The position numbers and the translations under genes were made by a program. Positions 1 to 8,961 of a DNA stretch of 64,000 nt are shown piece after piece; position 1 is the first letter of the stretch; every line of letters begins with the position of its first letter. The notes beneath the pieces are model-generated. The model did no database searches. It was not told where the DNA came from and was given only the letters and a program-made list of their open reading frames with translations. This stretch comes from JANMES01 sp038229715 (GTDB lineage: Bacteria; Planctomycetota; Phycisphaerae; Tepidisphaerales; Tepidisphaeraceae). The stretch covers positions 3,096 through 67,095 of the forward strand of contig JBBROD010000016.1 of assembly GCA_038229715.1 (NCBI GenBank), written 5' to 3'.

Positions 1-50
1 CCTCTGTGTCGCATTCTATTTTCAAGCAGCGACGTTGCCCATGAAGCTTC

Positions 51-917
51 TCACCCCTCGTACAAAATCTCCGCGCTCCGCAGCGTGTTCTTCAGCAGCA
101 TCACGACGGTCATCGGCCCCACCCCGCCGGGGACGGGCGTGATGTGGCCGGCGATTTCTTTCACCGCGTTGAACTGCAAATCGCCGACCGTCTTGGTCGA
201 TCCGTCCGGCTGCTTCACGCGGCTAATACCCACGTCGATCACGACCGCCCCGGGCTTGACATGCTCCGGCCCGATCAGGCCCGGCTTGCCAACGGCGACC
301 ACCAGAATATCCGCGTTTTTTGTGTGCGATTTCAGATCGCGCGTGGCGATGTGACACGTCGTGACGGTCGCCATCTTCTCCAGCAGCAGCAGCGAGACGG
401 GTTTGCCGACAATCTCGCTCGCGCCGATCACGACGGCGTTGGCGCCTTCGATCTCCACGCCCGTCGACAAAATCAGCTCGATCACCGCGCCAGCCGTGCA
501 GGGCGCGATCAGCGTATGGCCGTACACGACGTAGCCGATATTGGCGGGGTTGACGCCTTCAACGTCTTTCACCACGTCGATTTCGTACTGCAGACGCGCC
601 CGATCCATGTGCGCCGGCAGCGGCAGGTGCATCATAATACCGGTGACGGTTTTGTCCTTGTTCAGCCGGCGGATTTCCTTCTTCATATAGCGCTGGCTGA
701 CGTCATCGGGAATGTGCAGGAGCGTGTAGTCGATCCCCAGCGCCCGGCAGGCTTCCCCTTGCCGTTCCGCGTACAGCGCCCCGGCCGGCGTCGCGCCGAC
801 GAGCATCGCCGTCAGGTGGACGCGATGCCCCTTACCCGCCAGTTCCGCGATGCGGGTTTTGACCCGTTCCCTGAATGTCGCCGCTAACGCGACGCCGTCG
901 ATAACCTTCGCCGACAT
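51..917 (-). CDS. folD: FolD-family methylene-THF dehydrogenase (cyclohydrolase residues altered)
   Basis: FolD oxidises 5,10-methylene-THF with NAD(P) and hydrolyses methenyl-THF to 10-formyl-THF in cytosolic one-carbon metabolism. The 288-residue protein has normal family length and the signatures GASEIVGKP, PCTAG and VPGGVGPMT. The start at 917 (MSAKVIDG) matches the family N-terminus; an upstream ATG at 1007 would add 30 residues unlike the family and run into a palindrome. The Tyr of the YxxxK motif is present (Y49), but the catalytic Lys is Gln (Q53), the conserved Gln of QLPLP is His (H97), and KDVDG reads KDVEG (E120). Changing this Lys to Gln in the human enzyme is known to remove cyclohydrolase and leave dehydrogenase activity, so I infer a dehydrogenase-biased enzyme. 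Family membership is secure; bifunctionality is doubtful. Confidence 0.93.
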   Translation of the reverse strand: MSAKVIDGVALAATFRERVKTRIAELAGKGHRVHLTAMLVGATPAGALYAERQGEACRALGIDYTLLHIPDDVSQRYMKKEIRRLNKDKTVTGIMMHLPLPAHMDRARLQYEIDVVKDVEGVNPANIGYVVYGHTLIAPCTAGAVIELILSTGVEIEGANAVVIGASEIVGKPVSLLLLEKMATVTTCHIATRDLKSHTKNADILVVAVGKPGLIGPEHVKPGAVVIDVGISRVKQPDGSTKTVGDLQFNAVKEIAGHITPVPGGVGPMTVVMLLKNTLRSAEILYEG

Positions 918-984
918 AGGCCGGTGAGTATACGGGAAAGCACCTACGTCCGCGAAGCCGCAACCGAACGCTCGGTGGTGGTCG

Positions 985-1120
985 ATCTGAAAACTCGACA
1001 GTACCACGGGCCTCCGGCCCGTGCTAACGGCGCTGAAATGTCTGCGAGCTCAAGTTTTTCGAAGGACCGACTCGATCGGCACGGGCCGGAGGCCCGTGGT
1101 ACAGGTGAGTTCCCAATTGA
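985..1120. repeat. Palindromic element, family C copy 1
   Basis: An imperfect palindrome whose arms carry the core ACGGGCCTCCGGCCCGTG and its complement, with a divergent loop. It fills most of the 290-base gap between the divergent folD and truA starts. Related copies lie at 39127-39442, 44961-45145, 51559-51736 and 60268-60446. Confidence 0.85.
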
Positions 1121-1207
1121 CGCAATCGCCAACCGTTCGAACAGACCCGCAAGCGAATGCTCCGCGAAGGAGCAGATCGCGTGATTTCCCTGTATCATCC
1201 CCTGCCC

Positions 1208-2047
1208 ATGCCCACGCAGCGGTACAAAATGACGATCGCCTACCGCGGAACGGGTTACTACGGGTGGCAGTTCCAACTCGCCCAGCCGAACTACAACGGC
1301 CCGCGCCCGCCGGAAGGCGAAGGGCTGCCGACCATTCAGGAAAAGCTCACCCGCATTCTGCAAGGCGTCGTCGGGCATCCCGTGACGATCGTCGGCTCCA
1401 GCCGGACAGATACCGGCGTACATGCCAAAGGACAAATCGCCCATTTCGACACCGACCAACTTCAAATCCCCACCGAGGGCATGCGCCGCGCCGTGAACCA
1501 CCGCCTGCCCGACGACATCCTCGTCCGCAGCATCGAGCCGGTGCCCGACAGTTTCCACGCGATCCTCAGCACGCGGTCCAAGCGATACCAGTACGACATC
1601 TGGAACGCGTACGACCGCCCGCTGTTCGCGGCCGATCTATCGTGGCATCGCTGGCACGAGTTGGACGTCGACTCGATGATCGCCGCTGCAAAGTATTTCG
1701 AAGGCGCGCACGATTTCACCAGTTTCGCCCGCCCCGGCCACAAGCGGGCGACCACCATCCGCACGATTTACGAATGCAGCGTCTCCTACCGCAACCCGCG
1801 GCTCGTCATCGGCGTTGAAGGCAACGGTTTTTTGTGGAACATGGTTAGAATCATGGTCGGCACGCTGGTGGAAGTCGGCCTCGGGCGATTCAAGCCGAGC
1901 GATATTCCGAAAATGCTTGAAGCCAAGGACCGCACCGCCGCCGGCTCAACCGCTCCGCCGCACGGGTTGTTCTTACACTGGATCTATACTTGGGAAGAGC
2001 ACGATGCCCACGCGGCGGGCGATGAAGAAGCGTTGAACGAGGAATGA
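1208..2047 (+). CDS. truA: tRNA pseudouridine synthase A
   Basis: Converts uridines 38-40 of the tRNA anticodon arm to pseudouridine. The 279-residue protein has the N-terminal AYRGTGYYGWQ strand and the catalytic-loop motif SSRTDTGVHA, with D68 as expected nucleophile; GNGFLWNMVRIMVGTL near the end is also typical. ATG 1208 is chosen because MPTQRYKMTIAY aligns with the family start; the ATG at 1157 would add 17 residues lacking similarity. Compared with short TruA proteins there is an extra loop around residues 24-41 rich in Pro and Gly. It stands alone: folD is divergent and a long palindrome follows the stop. Confidence 0.95.
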   Translation: MPTQRYKMTIAYRGTGYYGWQFQLAQPNYNGPRPPEGEGLPTIQEKLTRILQGVVGHPVTIVGSSRTDTGVHAKGQIAHFDTDQLQIPTEGMRRAVNHRLPDDILVRSIEPVPDSFHAILSTRSKRYQYDIWNAYDRPLFAADLSWHRWHELDVDSMIAAAKYFEGAHDFTSFARPGHKRATTIRTIYECSVSYRNPRLVIGVEGNGFLWNMVRIMVGTLVEVGLGRFKPSDIPKMLEAKDRTAAGSTAPPHGLFLHWIYTWEEHDAHAAGDEEALNEE

Positions 2048-2051
2048 TGGG

Positions 2052-2278
2052 TGAAACCCGATATCCAAATGAAATCCGAATGACGAAACCCGAAATCCGA
2101 ATGAATGACGAATGACGAAATCCGAAGCCCGAATCAATGACGAATGACGAAATCCGAATGTCGAACTTCCGAGTATTGAATTTTTTCGTTATTCGTCATT
2201 CGGATTTCGTCATTCATTCGGATTTCGGGTTTCGTCATTCGGATTTCACGCAGGCTTTCGTCATTCGGATTTCAACTA
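2052..2278. repeat. Palindromic repeat family A (CGAAATCCGAATGA type)
   Basis: Several tandem direct copies of CCGAATGA(ATGACGAA) are followed by their reverse complement (TTCGTCATTCGGATTTCG), so the block can fold as a long hairpin. It starts a few bases after the truA stop and ends shortly before the next gene. Near-identical blocks lie at 3465-3702, 21770-21898 and 49369-49495, with partial copies at 7606-7669 and 29100-29165. Confidence 0.9.
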
Positions 2279-2293
2279 GGCACTCGGTTTGAT

Positions 2294-3466
2294 ATGAAAA
2301 TCGTCCACCTCATCACTCGCCTGATCATCGGCGGCGCGCAGGAGAACACGCTGCTTTCCTGTGAAGGCCAGCACCATCTCGGGCACGACGTGACGCTGAT
2401 CACCGGGCCGGCGCTCGGGCCGGAAGGGTCGCTGATGAAGCGGGCGCAGGAGTACGGCTACAAAGTCATTGTGCTGAATGAAATGCACCGTGCGATCGAA
2501 CCACGCGAGGATTGGAAATCGTACCGCCGGCTGGTGGCGATGCTGCGGGAGATCAAGCCGGACATCGTCCACACGCACAGCAGCAAGGCCGGCATCATCG
2601 GCCGATGGGCGGCGCACAAGGCCGGTTGCAAGGGCATCGTCCACACCATCCATGGGCTGGCGTTTACCGCATCGACCAGCGCGACGGTGAACCGCATCTA
2701 CAAGTGGCTTGAACGCCGGACCGCGCCGATCAGTTCAAGGATCGTCTGCGTGGCCGACTCCATGCGCGATCAGTCGCTGGCTGTGAATATCGGGCGGTTC
2801 GAGCAGTACGTCACGGTCTATAGCGGCATGGAGACGAGCCAGTTCGTCAACCCGCCGGTGGATCGCGCGACGGTTCGCCGCGAATTGGGATTGGCCGATG
2901 AGCATGTCGCGGTCGGCACGATCGCAAGGCTGTTTGATTTGAAAGGTCACGACGATCTGCTCGACATCGCCCCGCGCCTGTGCGAGCGATACCCGAACCT
3001 CCGCTGGCTTTGGATCGGCGACGGCACGCTGCGGCCGAAGTTCGAGGCGCGGATCAAGGAAATGAACCTCAAAGGCCGCTTCATCTTCACCGGCATGGTT
3101 TCGCCAACGAAAATCCCGCAGTTGGCCGGCGCGATGGACATCCTGGTGCATCCGTCGCGCCGCGAAGGGCTTGCGCGGGCGCTCCCGCAAGGCCAACTCG
3201 CCGGCAAGCCGGTGATTACCTACGACATCGACGGCGCCAAAGAAGGCGTGCTGGACGACGTGAGCGGTTACGTGCTGCCGCCGTTTGATAAAAATCTCCT
3301 CGCACAGAAAATCGCGCTATTATTTGATAACCCCGCCCAGCGGCAAACGATGGGCGACGCGGGACGGGCGTTTGCGCTGTCACGGTTTGAAACGAAAGTG
3401 ATGGTGGCGGGGTTGGAAAAGGTGTATCGGTCTGTCGAAATGACCCATGAGAAAACCGGAACTTGA
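2294..3466 (+). CDS. Glycosyltransferase family 4 protein
   Basis: A 390-residue GT-B fold glycosyltransferase. The N-terminal acceptor domain begins MKIVHLITRLIIGGAQENT, with the glycine-rich GGAQ loop typical of GT4; the C-terminal donor domain has VGTIARLFDLKGHDDLL and the EGLARALPQGQLAGKPVI segment, corresponding to the E-x7-E region (HPSRREGLARALPQ). The HTHSSKAGIIGRWAA stretch is common in GT4 proteins of exopolysaccharide or LPS clusters. Substrate and product cannot be told from sequence. Flanked on both sides by family A palindromes and followed by a PIG-L deacetylase, a pairing that also occurs in bacillithiol or sugar-amine pathways, but that link is only suggestive here. Confidence 0.88.
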   Translation: MKIVHLITRLIIGGAQENTLLSCEGQHHLGHDVTLITGPALGPEGSLMKRAQEYGYKVIVLNEMHRAIEPREDWKSYRRLVAMLREIKPDIVHTHSSKAGIIGRWAAHKAGCKGIVHTIHGLAFTASTSATVNRIYKWLERRTAPISSRIVCVADSMRDQSLAVNIGRFEQYVTVYSGMETSQFVNPPVDRATVRRELGLADEHVAVGTIARLFDLKGHDDLLDIAPRLCERYPNLRWLWIGDGTLRPKFEARIKEMNLKGRFIFTGMVSPTKIPQLAGAMDILVHPSRREGLARALPQGQLAGKPVITYDIDGAKEGVLDDVSGYVLPPFDKNLLAQKIALLFDNPAQRQTMGDAGRAFALSRFETKVMVAGLEKVYRSVEMTHEKTGT

Positions 3467-3702
3467 AATCCGAATGACGACGGCCAAAACTTAAAATCCG
3501 AATGACGAAACCCGAAATCCGAATGAATGACGAATGACGAAACCCGAAATCCGAATGAATGACGAATGACGAAACCAGAATGTCGAACTTCCGAGTATTG
3601 AGTTTTTCGTTATTCGTCATTCGGATTTCGTCATTCATTCGGATTTCGGGTTTCGTCATTCGGATTTTAAGTTCCGGCTTTCGTCATTCGGATTTACAGG
3701 AG
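3465..3702. repeat. Palindromic repeat family A, second copy
   Basis: Same design as 2052-2278: direct CCGAATGA-type units then their inverse, with a large potential stem. It overlaps the stop codon of the glycosyltransferase and stops just before the deacetylase start, so it may act as a transcription terminator or mRNA-stabilising hairpin. Confidence 0.9.
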
Positions 3703-3706
3703 CAAC

Positions 3707-4375
3707 ATGTCATCCTTCCTCGTTTTCGGCCCGCATCCTGACGACCAGGAGCTCGGCATGGGCGGCACGATCGCCAAGCTCCACAAGCAAGGGCATAAGG
3801 TTCACCTGGTCGACATGACCACCGGCGAGCCCACGCCCAACGGCAGCGAGGAAATCCGCGCTGTCGAAAAAGCCGCAGCGGCGAAAATCCTCGGCGTCGA
3901 GCGCACGCTCGTCGGCTTGAAAAACCGCGAGGTGGTTCATTCGATCGAAGCCCGCCACAAAGTCGCCGCCGTCCTCCGCCGGCACCGGCCGACGACGATG
4001 TTTATCCCGTACCCAATTGACGCCCATCCCGATCACGTCGCTGTAACGCGCATCTGCGAAGACGCCCGCTTCGACGCCAAGCTCACCAAAAGCACCATCC
4101 CCGGCGAGCCGTGGCACACGAAAAACATCATCTACTATTACTGCACGCACCTGCGGATGAACTTCAACCCCACGTTCTGCATCGACGTGAGCGACACGGT
4201 CGAAACAAAATGGGAAGCGGTGGCTGCGTACAAAAGCCAGTTCGACCACAACAAAGTGCCCGAGATGGTGAAAACCCTGACCGCCTACTTCGGCAGCCGA
4301 ATCGGGACGGCTCACGCGGAGCCGTTCTTCTCGCACGAGGTAATCGGGTTCAGTGGGCTGGATCAGCTGGTGTAA
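3707..4375 (+). CDS. PIG-L (LmbE-like) deacetylase
   Basis: Zn-dependent N-deacetylase fold of 222 residues. The N-terminal HPDD motif (residues 10-13) and the later AHPDH motif are the family zinc-binding and catalytic signatures; the pattern GMGGTIAKLHKQGHKVHLVDMT is close to BshB1-type bacillithiol deacetylases, which act on GlcNAc-malate. No bshA or bshC is visible here, although a GT4 glycosyltransferase precedes it, so a bacillithiol role is a guess. ATG 3707 follows an AGGAGCA ribosome-binding site at about 3699. Confidence 0.88.
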   Translation: MSSFLVFGPHPDDQELGMGGTIAKLHKQGHKVHLVDMTTGEPTPNGSEEIRAVEKAAAAKILGVERTLVGLKNREVVHSIEARHKVAAVLRRHRPTTMFIPYPIDAHPDHVAVTRICEDARFDAKLTKSTIPGEPWHTKNIIYYYCTHLRMNFNPTFCIDVSDTVETKWEAVAAYKSQFDHNKVPEMVKTLTAYFGSRIGTAHAEPFFSHEVIGFSGLDQLV

Positions 4376-4387
4376 TGTGCGTTTGTG

Positions 4388-4511
4388 GTAGGACAGACAT
4401 TCCTGTCTGTCACGAGGCGAGGTACTCCGCGACTCGTACTCTTAAGCTACTTGCGATGGGTGCGGACGGATGAGTACATCCGCCCGTGACAGACAAGAAT
4501 GTCTGTCCTAC
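4388..4511. repeat. Palindromic element, family E
   Basis: Arms of 27 bases (GTAGGACAGACATTCCTGTC... and its complement) differ at one position and enclose a 70-base loop. It lies between the deacetylase and the response regulator and could serve as a bidirectional terminator. Confidence 0.88.
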
Positions 4512-4569
4512 TGAAAACATATCTGTGCAAATTTGGTATCGCCCGCGATTTGAGGTTCAATAGCCACCG

Positions 4570-5187
4570 ATGCCGACCGCCCTGCCAACCCGTCGTCCGC
4601 CGAGCGTGATGTTTGTGGAAGACGAACCGCGGCTGCGGGAAATTCTCTCATCAGCGATGAGCTCGTGGGGATTCGTCGTCGACACCGCCCGCAGCGGCGA
4701 AGAGGCGCTGCGCGAGATGGGCGAATCGGCCCGCGATATCGCGCTGCTCGATCTGAATCTGCCCGGCATGGGCGGGATCGAGCTGTTCGAGCAGATCCGC
4801 CAGCGCTGGCCGCAGACGGCCGTCATCATTCTCACCGGCTTCGGCGATCTGAGCGCCGCTCAAGCCGCTATCCGGCTGGACGTCGTCGACTTTCTCACCA
4901 AGCCCTGTCGATTGGACGATCTGGAAACCGCGCTCGACCGCGCCTGGAAGCGAAGCCCCGCCAGCCAACTACCGATCATCCCCGACGCGCAACTGACGGC
5001 CGACTCCGCCGAGCCCGGAAAAACGCTGGAAGAAATCGAGCGAAGACACATCCTGGACACGCTTGCCAGAAACAACGGCAACCGCACCGCCGCCGCCAAA
5101 GAGCTCGGCATCAGCCGGCGCACACTGCAGTACCGGCTGAGCGAGTATCAGGAAAAGGGATGGGTCGAATCAAAGGATGAAGTGTAA
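4570..5187 (+). CDS. Response regulator with Fis-type HTH (RegA/ActR class)
   Basis: A 205-residue two-component regulator. Receiver domain at residues 12-125: acidic pocket E17-D18, phospho-acceptor D61 in LLDLNLPGMGG, T89 and K111 in FLTKP. A short linker leads to a Fis-family helix-turn-helix at about 155-197 (ERRHILDTLARNNGNRTAAAKELGISRRTLQYRL). This layout, without an AAA+ domain, matches RegA/PrrA/ActR regulators, which do not need sigma-54. No histidine kinase is adjacent, so it is an orphan. The start is supported by the receiver beginning soon after it, although the first 11 residues are nonconserved. Confidence 0.92.
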   Translation: MPTALPTRRPPSVMFVEDEPRLREILSSAMSSWGFVVDTARSGEEALREMGESARDIALLDLNLPGMGGIELFEQIRQRWPQTAVIILTGFGDLSAAQAAIRLDVVDFLTKPCRLDDLETALDRAWKRSPASQLPIIPDAQLTADSAEPGKTLEEIERRHILDTLARNNGNRTAAAKELGISRRTLQYRLSEYQEKGWVESKDEV

Positions 5188-5221
5188 TTTTTTTTCATCC
5201 TTCATCCTTCCGCCTTTATCC

Positions 5222-5394
5222 TTAGAGCGGTGCGTAATTTGATGTAGCGTGCAAACTCAGAATTCGTCATCCTGAGGTACGCCGAGGGATCTCGAATTAC
5301 GAGCGTCTTTCGAGGTTCTATATCCGTCGGCGTACCTCAGGATGACGACAAACGGTCATTCTCACGCTACGGCAAGACGCGCGTTGATATAGAT
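5222..5394. repeat. Palindromic element, family B copy 1
   Basis: About 173 bases, closely matching 25491-25670 over its length, with nested arms: outer GTAGCGTG/CACGCTAC and inner CGTCATCCTGAGGTACGCCG and complement. Its right end abuts the stop codon of the EF-G-like gene at 5395. The right TTAGAGC-type terminus seen in the other copy is decayed here. Confidence 0.9.
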
Positions 5395-7440
5395 TTATTC
5401 TTCTTCCGCCGCCGGTTTATACGCTGACGCAATGTGCTGTTGCACGTTCGCGGGAACCGGTTCGTAGTGGCTGAGTTCCATCGCAAACGTGCCTTGCCCG
5501 CCGGTGACGCTCTTCAACTGACTTTGGTATTGCATGACTTCCGACAGCGGTGCGAGCGCCTTCACCATCGCCATTCCGCCGGGGGCGACGTCGGTGGATT
5601 GGATTCGCCCGCGTTTGCCGGATAAATCGCCGGTGATGCTGCCTACGCTGTGCTCGGGCACGGTGACTTCCATGCTCACAATCGGCTCGAGCAGCACGGG
5701 GTGCGCCTTGGCGATCGCATCGCGGAATGCGTATTTACCAGCCGTGCGGAAGGCGATTTCCTTGCTGTCGACCGGGTGATGCTTGCCGTCGAGCACGACG
5801 ACGCGCACGTCCTGGATCGGGTAGCCGGCAATCGCGCCGGCGTCGATCGCATCGCGAACGCCCTTCTCAATCGCCGGGATGTACTGGCCGGGAATCGCCC
5901 CGCCGAACACTTCGTCGACGAATTCAAAACCCTGCCCGCGCTTCAGCGGCTCGATACGGAGCTTCACCTCGCCGAACTGCCCCGCCCCGCCGGTCTGCTT
6001 CTTGTGGCGGTGGTGGCCTTCCGCTGACAGCGTGATCGTCTCGCGATACGCGATCTTCGGCGGCTTGGTATCAACATGCAGCCCGCGGGCGGCGAGTTTC
6101 TCTAAAACCAGCCGCAGGTGCAGCTCACCAATGCCATTGATCACCACCTCGTGCGTCTGGCGATCGGTGTGCCAATGGAACGTCGGGTCTTCTTCAGCGA
6201 TTTTCGTTAGTTGCGTCGAGAGCTTGGTTTCATCGCCGCGCGCTTTGGGCGTGATGGCCAGCCCGTACATGCTGGTGGGGTAAGTTTGCGTCTTGAGATG
6301 CACGCTATCGAGCGCGTGATCGTCGTGTACCACATCGCCGGCGTGCAGGTCTTCGATCTTCGCGACAGCGCCGATATCGCCGGCGATGATCTGGTTTACT
6401 TCCTTGTGTTCTTTTCCCTGCAAGTGAAACACGTGCCCGAGTTTGACGGGTTTTTTGTTATGCCCCATGTACACCTGCGATTGCCCAGTGCATTGGCCTT
6501 GGTGGACGCGAAAAATCGCCAGCTTGCCGACGAACGGATCAGCCGTCACCTTGAACACATGCGCCAGCAGCGGCTTGGCGGGGTCATTCCAGTACGCGAA
6601 CGGCTTTTCCGCGCCCGCGTCGCCGCTGACGAACGGGCGGAGGTTTCCTTCTTCAGGACTTGGGAAGTGTTTCGCGATCGCGTCGAGCAGCTCGGCCACG
6701 CCGATGTTGTCTCTCGCGTCGGTGAAACAAACGGGCACGACGTGGGCTTCGTCCATCGCTCTTTCAAATGGCGCGTGGAGCGCGGTGTAGTCGGGCTCTT
6801 CGCCTCCCAGGTATTTTTCCATCAGGTTGTCGTCCATCTCGACGATCTGATCGAGAATCGCCGCGTGACAACGGCGGACGGAATCAAAATCACTCTCGCC
6901 GCGGCTGTTGAGCAGGCATTCGACCACCGCCTTGGCGTTGCCGCTAGGGAGGTTGATCGGCAGGCACTCGGGGCCGAAGGTTTCGCGGATTTGGTTCATC
7001 AGCGATTCGATTTTGTCAGCCGCGAGCAAGTCCATCTTGTTCACGACGATCGCGCGCGGCAAATTGCGCTCCCTGGCTGCGTCCATCAATCGGCGGGTGA
7101 CGACTTCGATCCCGTTCTGCGCGTTGACGACCACCAGCACCGTTTCCACCGCAGGCATAGAGGCGTACGCAGCGCCGATCAGGTCCGGCGAGCCGGGCGC
7201 GTCGATCAGGTTGATCCGCTTGCCAAGATGATCCGCGTGCAGGACGGCGGAGTAGATCGAATGCCGATGCTCCTTCTCATCTTTCTCGAAGTCTGAAAAG
7301 CTTGAACCATCCAATGTATTGCCACGACGGTTGACCGTGCCGCTGGCCAAGAGCATCGCATCCACCAGCGCCGTCTTTCCTGATCCGCCGTGGCCACATA
7401 CCAAGACATTTCTGATATCCGCCGTCGTGTAAGAAGGCAT
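5395..7440 (-). CDS. EF-G-like translational GTPase (paralogue)
   Basis: A 681-residue protein with elongation factor G architecture: GTPase domain (G1 GHGGSGKT 16-23, G3 DAPG 80-83, G4 NKMD 134-137), then domain II and the domain III-V region (HVDTKPPKIAYRET, GGAIPGQYIPAIEKG, HSVGSITGDLSGKRGRI). The switch I region reads DEKEHRHSIYSA rather than the canonical ERGITI, which places it with EF-G-like/EF-G2 proteins, not the housekeeping fusA. Such paralogues may lack translocation or recycling activity; the role here is unknown. No rpsL, rpsG or tuf is near, which also argues against fusA. The stop abuts a family B palindrome. Confidence 0.9.
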   Translation of the reverse strand: MPSYTTADIRNVLVCGHGGSGKTALVDAMLLASGTVNRRGNTLDGSSFSDFEKDEKEHRHSIYSAVLHADHLGKRINLIDAPGSPDLIGAAYASMPAVETVLVVVNAQNGIEVVTRRLMDAARERNLPRAIVVNKMDLLAADKIESLMNQIRETFGPECLPINLPSGNAKAVVECLLNSRGESDFDSVRRCHAAILDQIVEMDDNLMEKYLGGEEPDYTALHAPFERAMDEAHVVPVCFTDARDNIGVAELLDAIAKHFPSPEEGNLRPFVSGDAGAEKPFAYWNDPAKPLLAHVFKVTADPFVGKLAIFRVHQGQCTGQSQVYMGHNKKPVKLGHVFHLQGKEHKEVNQIIAGDIGAVAKIEDLHAGDVVHDDHALDSVHLKTQTYPTSMYGLAITPKARGDETKLSTQLTKIAEEDPTFHWHTDRQTHEVVINGIGELHLRLVLEKLAARGLHVDTKPPKIAYRETITLSAEGHHRHKKQTGGAGQFGEVKLRIEPLKRGQGFEFVDEVFGGAIPGQYIPAIEKGVRDAIDAGAIAGYPIQDVRVVVLDGKHHPVDSKEIAFRTAGKYAFRDAIAKAHPVLLEPIVSMEVTVPEHSVGSITGDLSGKRGRIQSTDVAPGGMAMVKALAPLSEVMQYQSQLKSVTGGQGTFAMELSHYEPVPANVQQHIASAYKPAAEEE

Positions 7441-7605
7441 TGGGCACCTCGCTTGTGATAGGAAGCAGGCGCCGGCGAGTTGTTCCGCTTGCGGCCCGAA
7501 GGAGTGAGGGGGCCGTGAAACTCGTCGGCAATCCCTGCTGGATTGGTGAATAGTATACCTTGCGGGAACGGCGGCGAGGAAAAATTCCGGCCGACCAGAC
7601 AGTTG

Positions 7606-7669
7606 CCGAAATGAATGACGAATCCGCGATACCAGCGAATTCGTCGTTCGGATTTCGCTATTCGGGTTT
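7606..7669. repeat. Partial family A palindrome
   Basis: A short GAATGACGAATCCGCG / CGGATTTCGCTATTCGGG inverted pair just after the stop of the cytochrome gene. The rest of the 230-base gap up to the EF-G-like start shows nothing else recognisable. Confidence 0.65.
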
Positions 7670-7671
7670 AG

Positions 7672-8961
7672 TTAATCGTCTTCCCGCCCGCCCTTGTGCC
7701 TCAGCATCGCCCCGAGCAACGCCAGCCGATCCGCGGGCTTTTCCGTGACCACAGACATGAACAGAAACGCCATCTCGTCCGTCGTCTGCTCGCCGAACTT
7801 CACGCGCTGCGGCGGACTACTGGGATTGTGCAAGTTGTCGGCGGAGTTGTCGTACACGTACCGCATCTCCAGCTTCGTGCCCTTCGGCAAACTCAACGGC
7901 GTTTTGTATTGATACTGCTCCTGCCAATCAAAATCCCAATCCTTGATCCAGATCAGTTCCTGCTTCGTCCCGTCAGGAAGCGTGGCCCAGGCGTGCATGT
8001 CTTTGCAGATCAGGTGCGCGTGAGGCGTCACGCCGATGACCTTCACGTCCACCGGCAGCTCCAGAGAATCCGTCAGTGTGTAATCCTTCTTCCCCGCCGG
8101 GATGTCGATCTCCCGGCTGCGCAGCGCCAAGCCGGCCAACGGTTTTTTGGGCGGCTCTTTTGCGAAGTAAATGCCCACGCTCGATTGCTCCGATTCTTCC
8201 TTGCCCGAGGGATGGAGATGCGTTTGGATGATCAGGTCCGAACCCTTGGGCACTTCACGCGCAATGCCGGCCGGCAAAGGCGTGACGAAAGCGCCCGGCG
8301 CCCATCCACCCAGACTGCCGCTCGGGATAAACCCCGGCACGCCCATGCGGGCATAACCGGGCAGCGGGTCGGCGGCATCGAGCTTCCGCGCGCGCCCCTT
8401 GGTGTCGAGATACAGGATCGCGTGATGCACGATCTTCCGGTTGCTCGGCCGAAACTCCACCGCCGTTACGTACTTCGTTTCCGTCAGATTGAGCGGCAGA
8501 ACGAAGCAGCGGTACTCATCCTTGCCGGCGGCTTTTAGCGTATACGACCGATCGACCTTCACGATTAAATCCGGCTCGCCGAGCTGCCAGCCGTCTACAA
8601 ACTTCGGCATTTTCGGCAGATCCTTCGGATCGCCCTCGGGCGCGCCCGCTTTAAGCCACTGACTGAACAGCGCGATCTGCGCGTCCGTCAAATGCCTCGT
8701 GCTGACAAACTCCCCGAACCCCGGCTCGGCCTTCCAGGGCGGCATGTATTTCGACTGCGTCACTTCCGCCAGCTGATCCGCCCGCTTCTTCGCGTCGTCG
8801 AACGTCAGCAGCGAGAACGGCGCGACTTCCCCCGGGCGATGACACGATACGCAGTTGTTGTAGATAACCGGCGCAATATCGCGCGAGTAAGTCACCGCCC
8901 CCGCTGCTTGCGCCTTGGCGGAGAAAATCAGCAATACGACAATAATACCGATTCGTTTCAT
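7672..8961 (-). CDS. Exported cytochrome c / copper type II monooxygenase-like protein
   Basis: A 429-residue exported protein. A signal peptide (MKRIGIIVVLLIFSAKAQA) is followed by a class I cytochrome c-type domain with one CxxCH haem site (CVSCH, 37-41) and a later Met-containing MPPWKAEPGF segment, then a domain resembling the ascorbate-dependent copper monooxygenase (PHM/DBH) fold with HH in KIVHHAILYL and HAH in VTPHAHLICKDM as likely copper ligands. Such fusions are frequent in planctomycetes and acidobacteria; the substrate is unknown. The start at 8961 overlaps the redoxin stop by 4 bases (ATGA), so translation is probably coupled; the longer start at 8994 would spoil the signal peptide. 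Confidence 0.82.
   Translation of the reverse strand: MKRIGIIVVLLIFSAKAQAAGAVTYSRDIAPVIYNNCVSCHRPGEVAPFSLLTFDDAKKRADQLAEVTQSKYMPPWKAEPGFGEFVSTRHLTDAQIALFSQWLKAGAPEGDPKDLPKMPKFVDGWQLGEPDLIVKVDRSYTLKAAGKDEYRCFVLPLNLTETKYVTAVEFRPSNRKIVHHAILYLDTKGRARKLDAADPLPGYARMGVPGFIPSGSLGGWAPGAFVTPLPAGIAREVPKGSDLIIQTHLHPSGKEESEQSSVGIYFAKEPPKKPLAGLALRSREIDIPAGKKDYTLTDSLELPVDVKVIGVTPHAHLICKDMHAWATLPDGTKQELIWIKDWDFDWQEQYQYKTPLSLPKGTKLEMRYVYDNSADNLHNPSSPPQRVKFGEQTTDEMAFLFMSVVTEKPADRLALLGAMLRHKGGREDD

Noticed and set aside
2052..2278. CRISPR-like array of short direct repeats
   Set aside because: Units are contiguous without unique spacers and are followed by their own inverse; no cas genes.
5171..5214. AAGGATGAA/TTCATCCTT pair with a T-rich loop at the end of the response regulator gene
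   Set aside because: The T run is in the loop, not after the stem, so it does not have terminator form.
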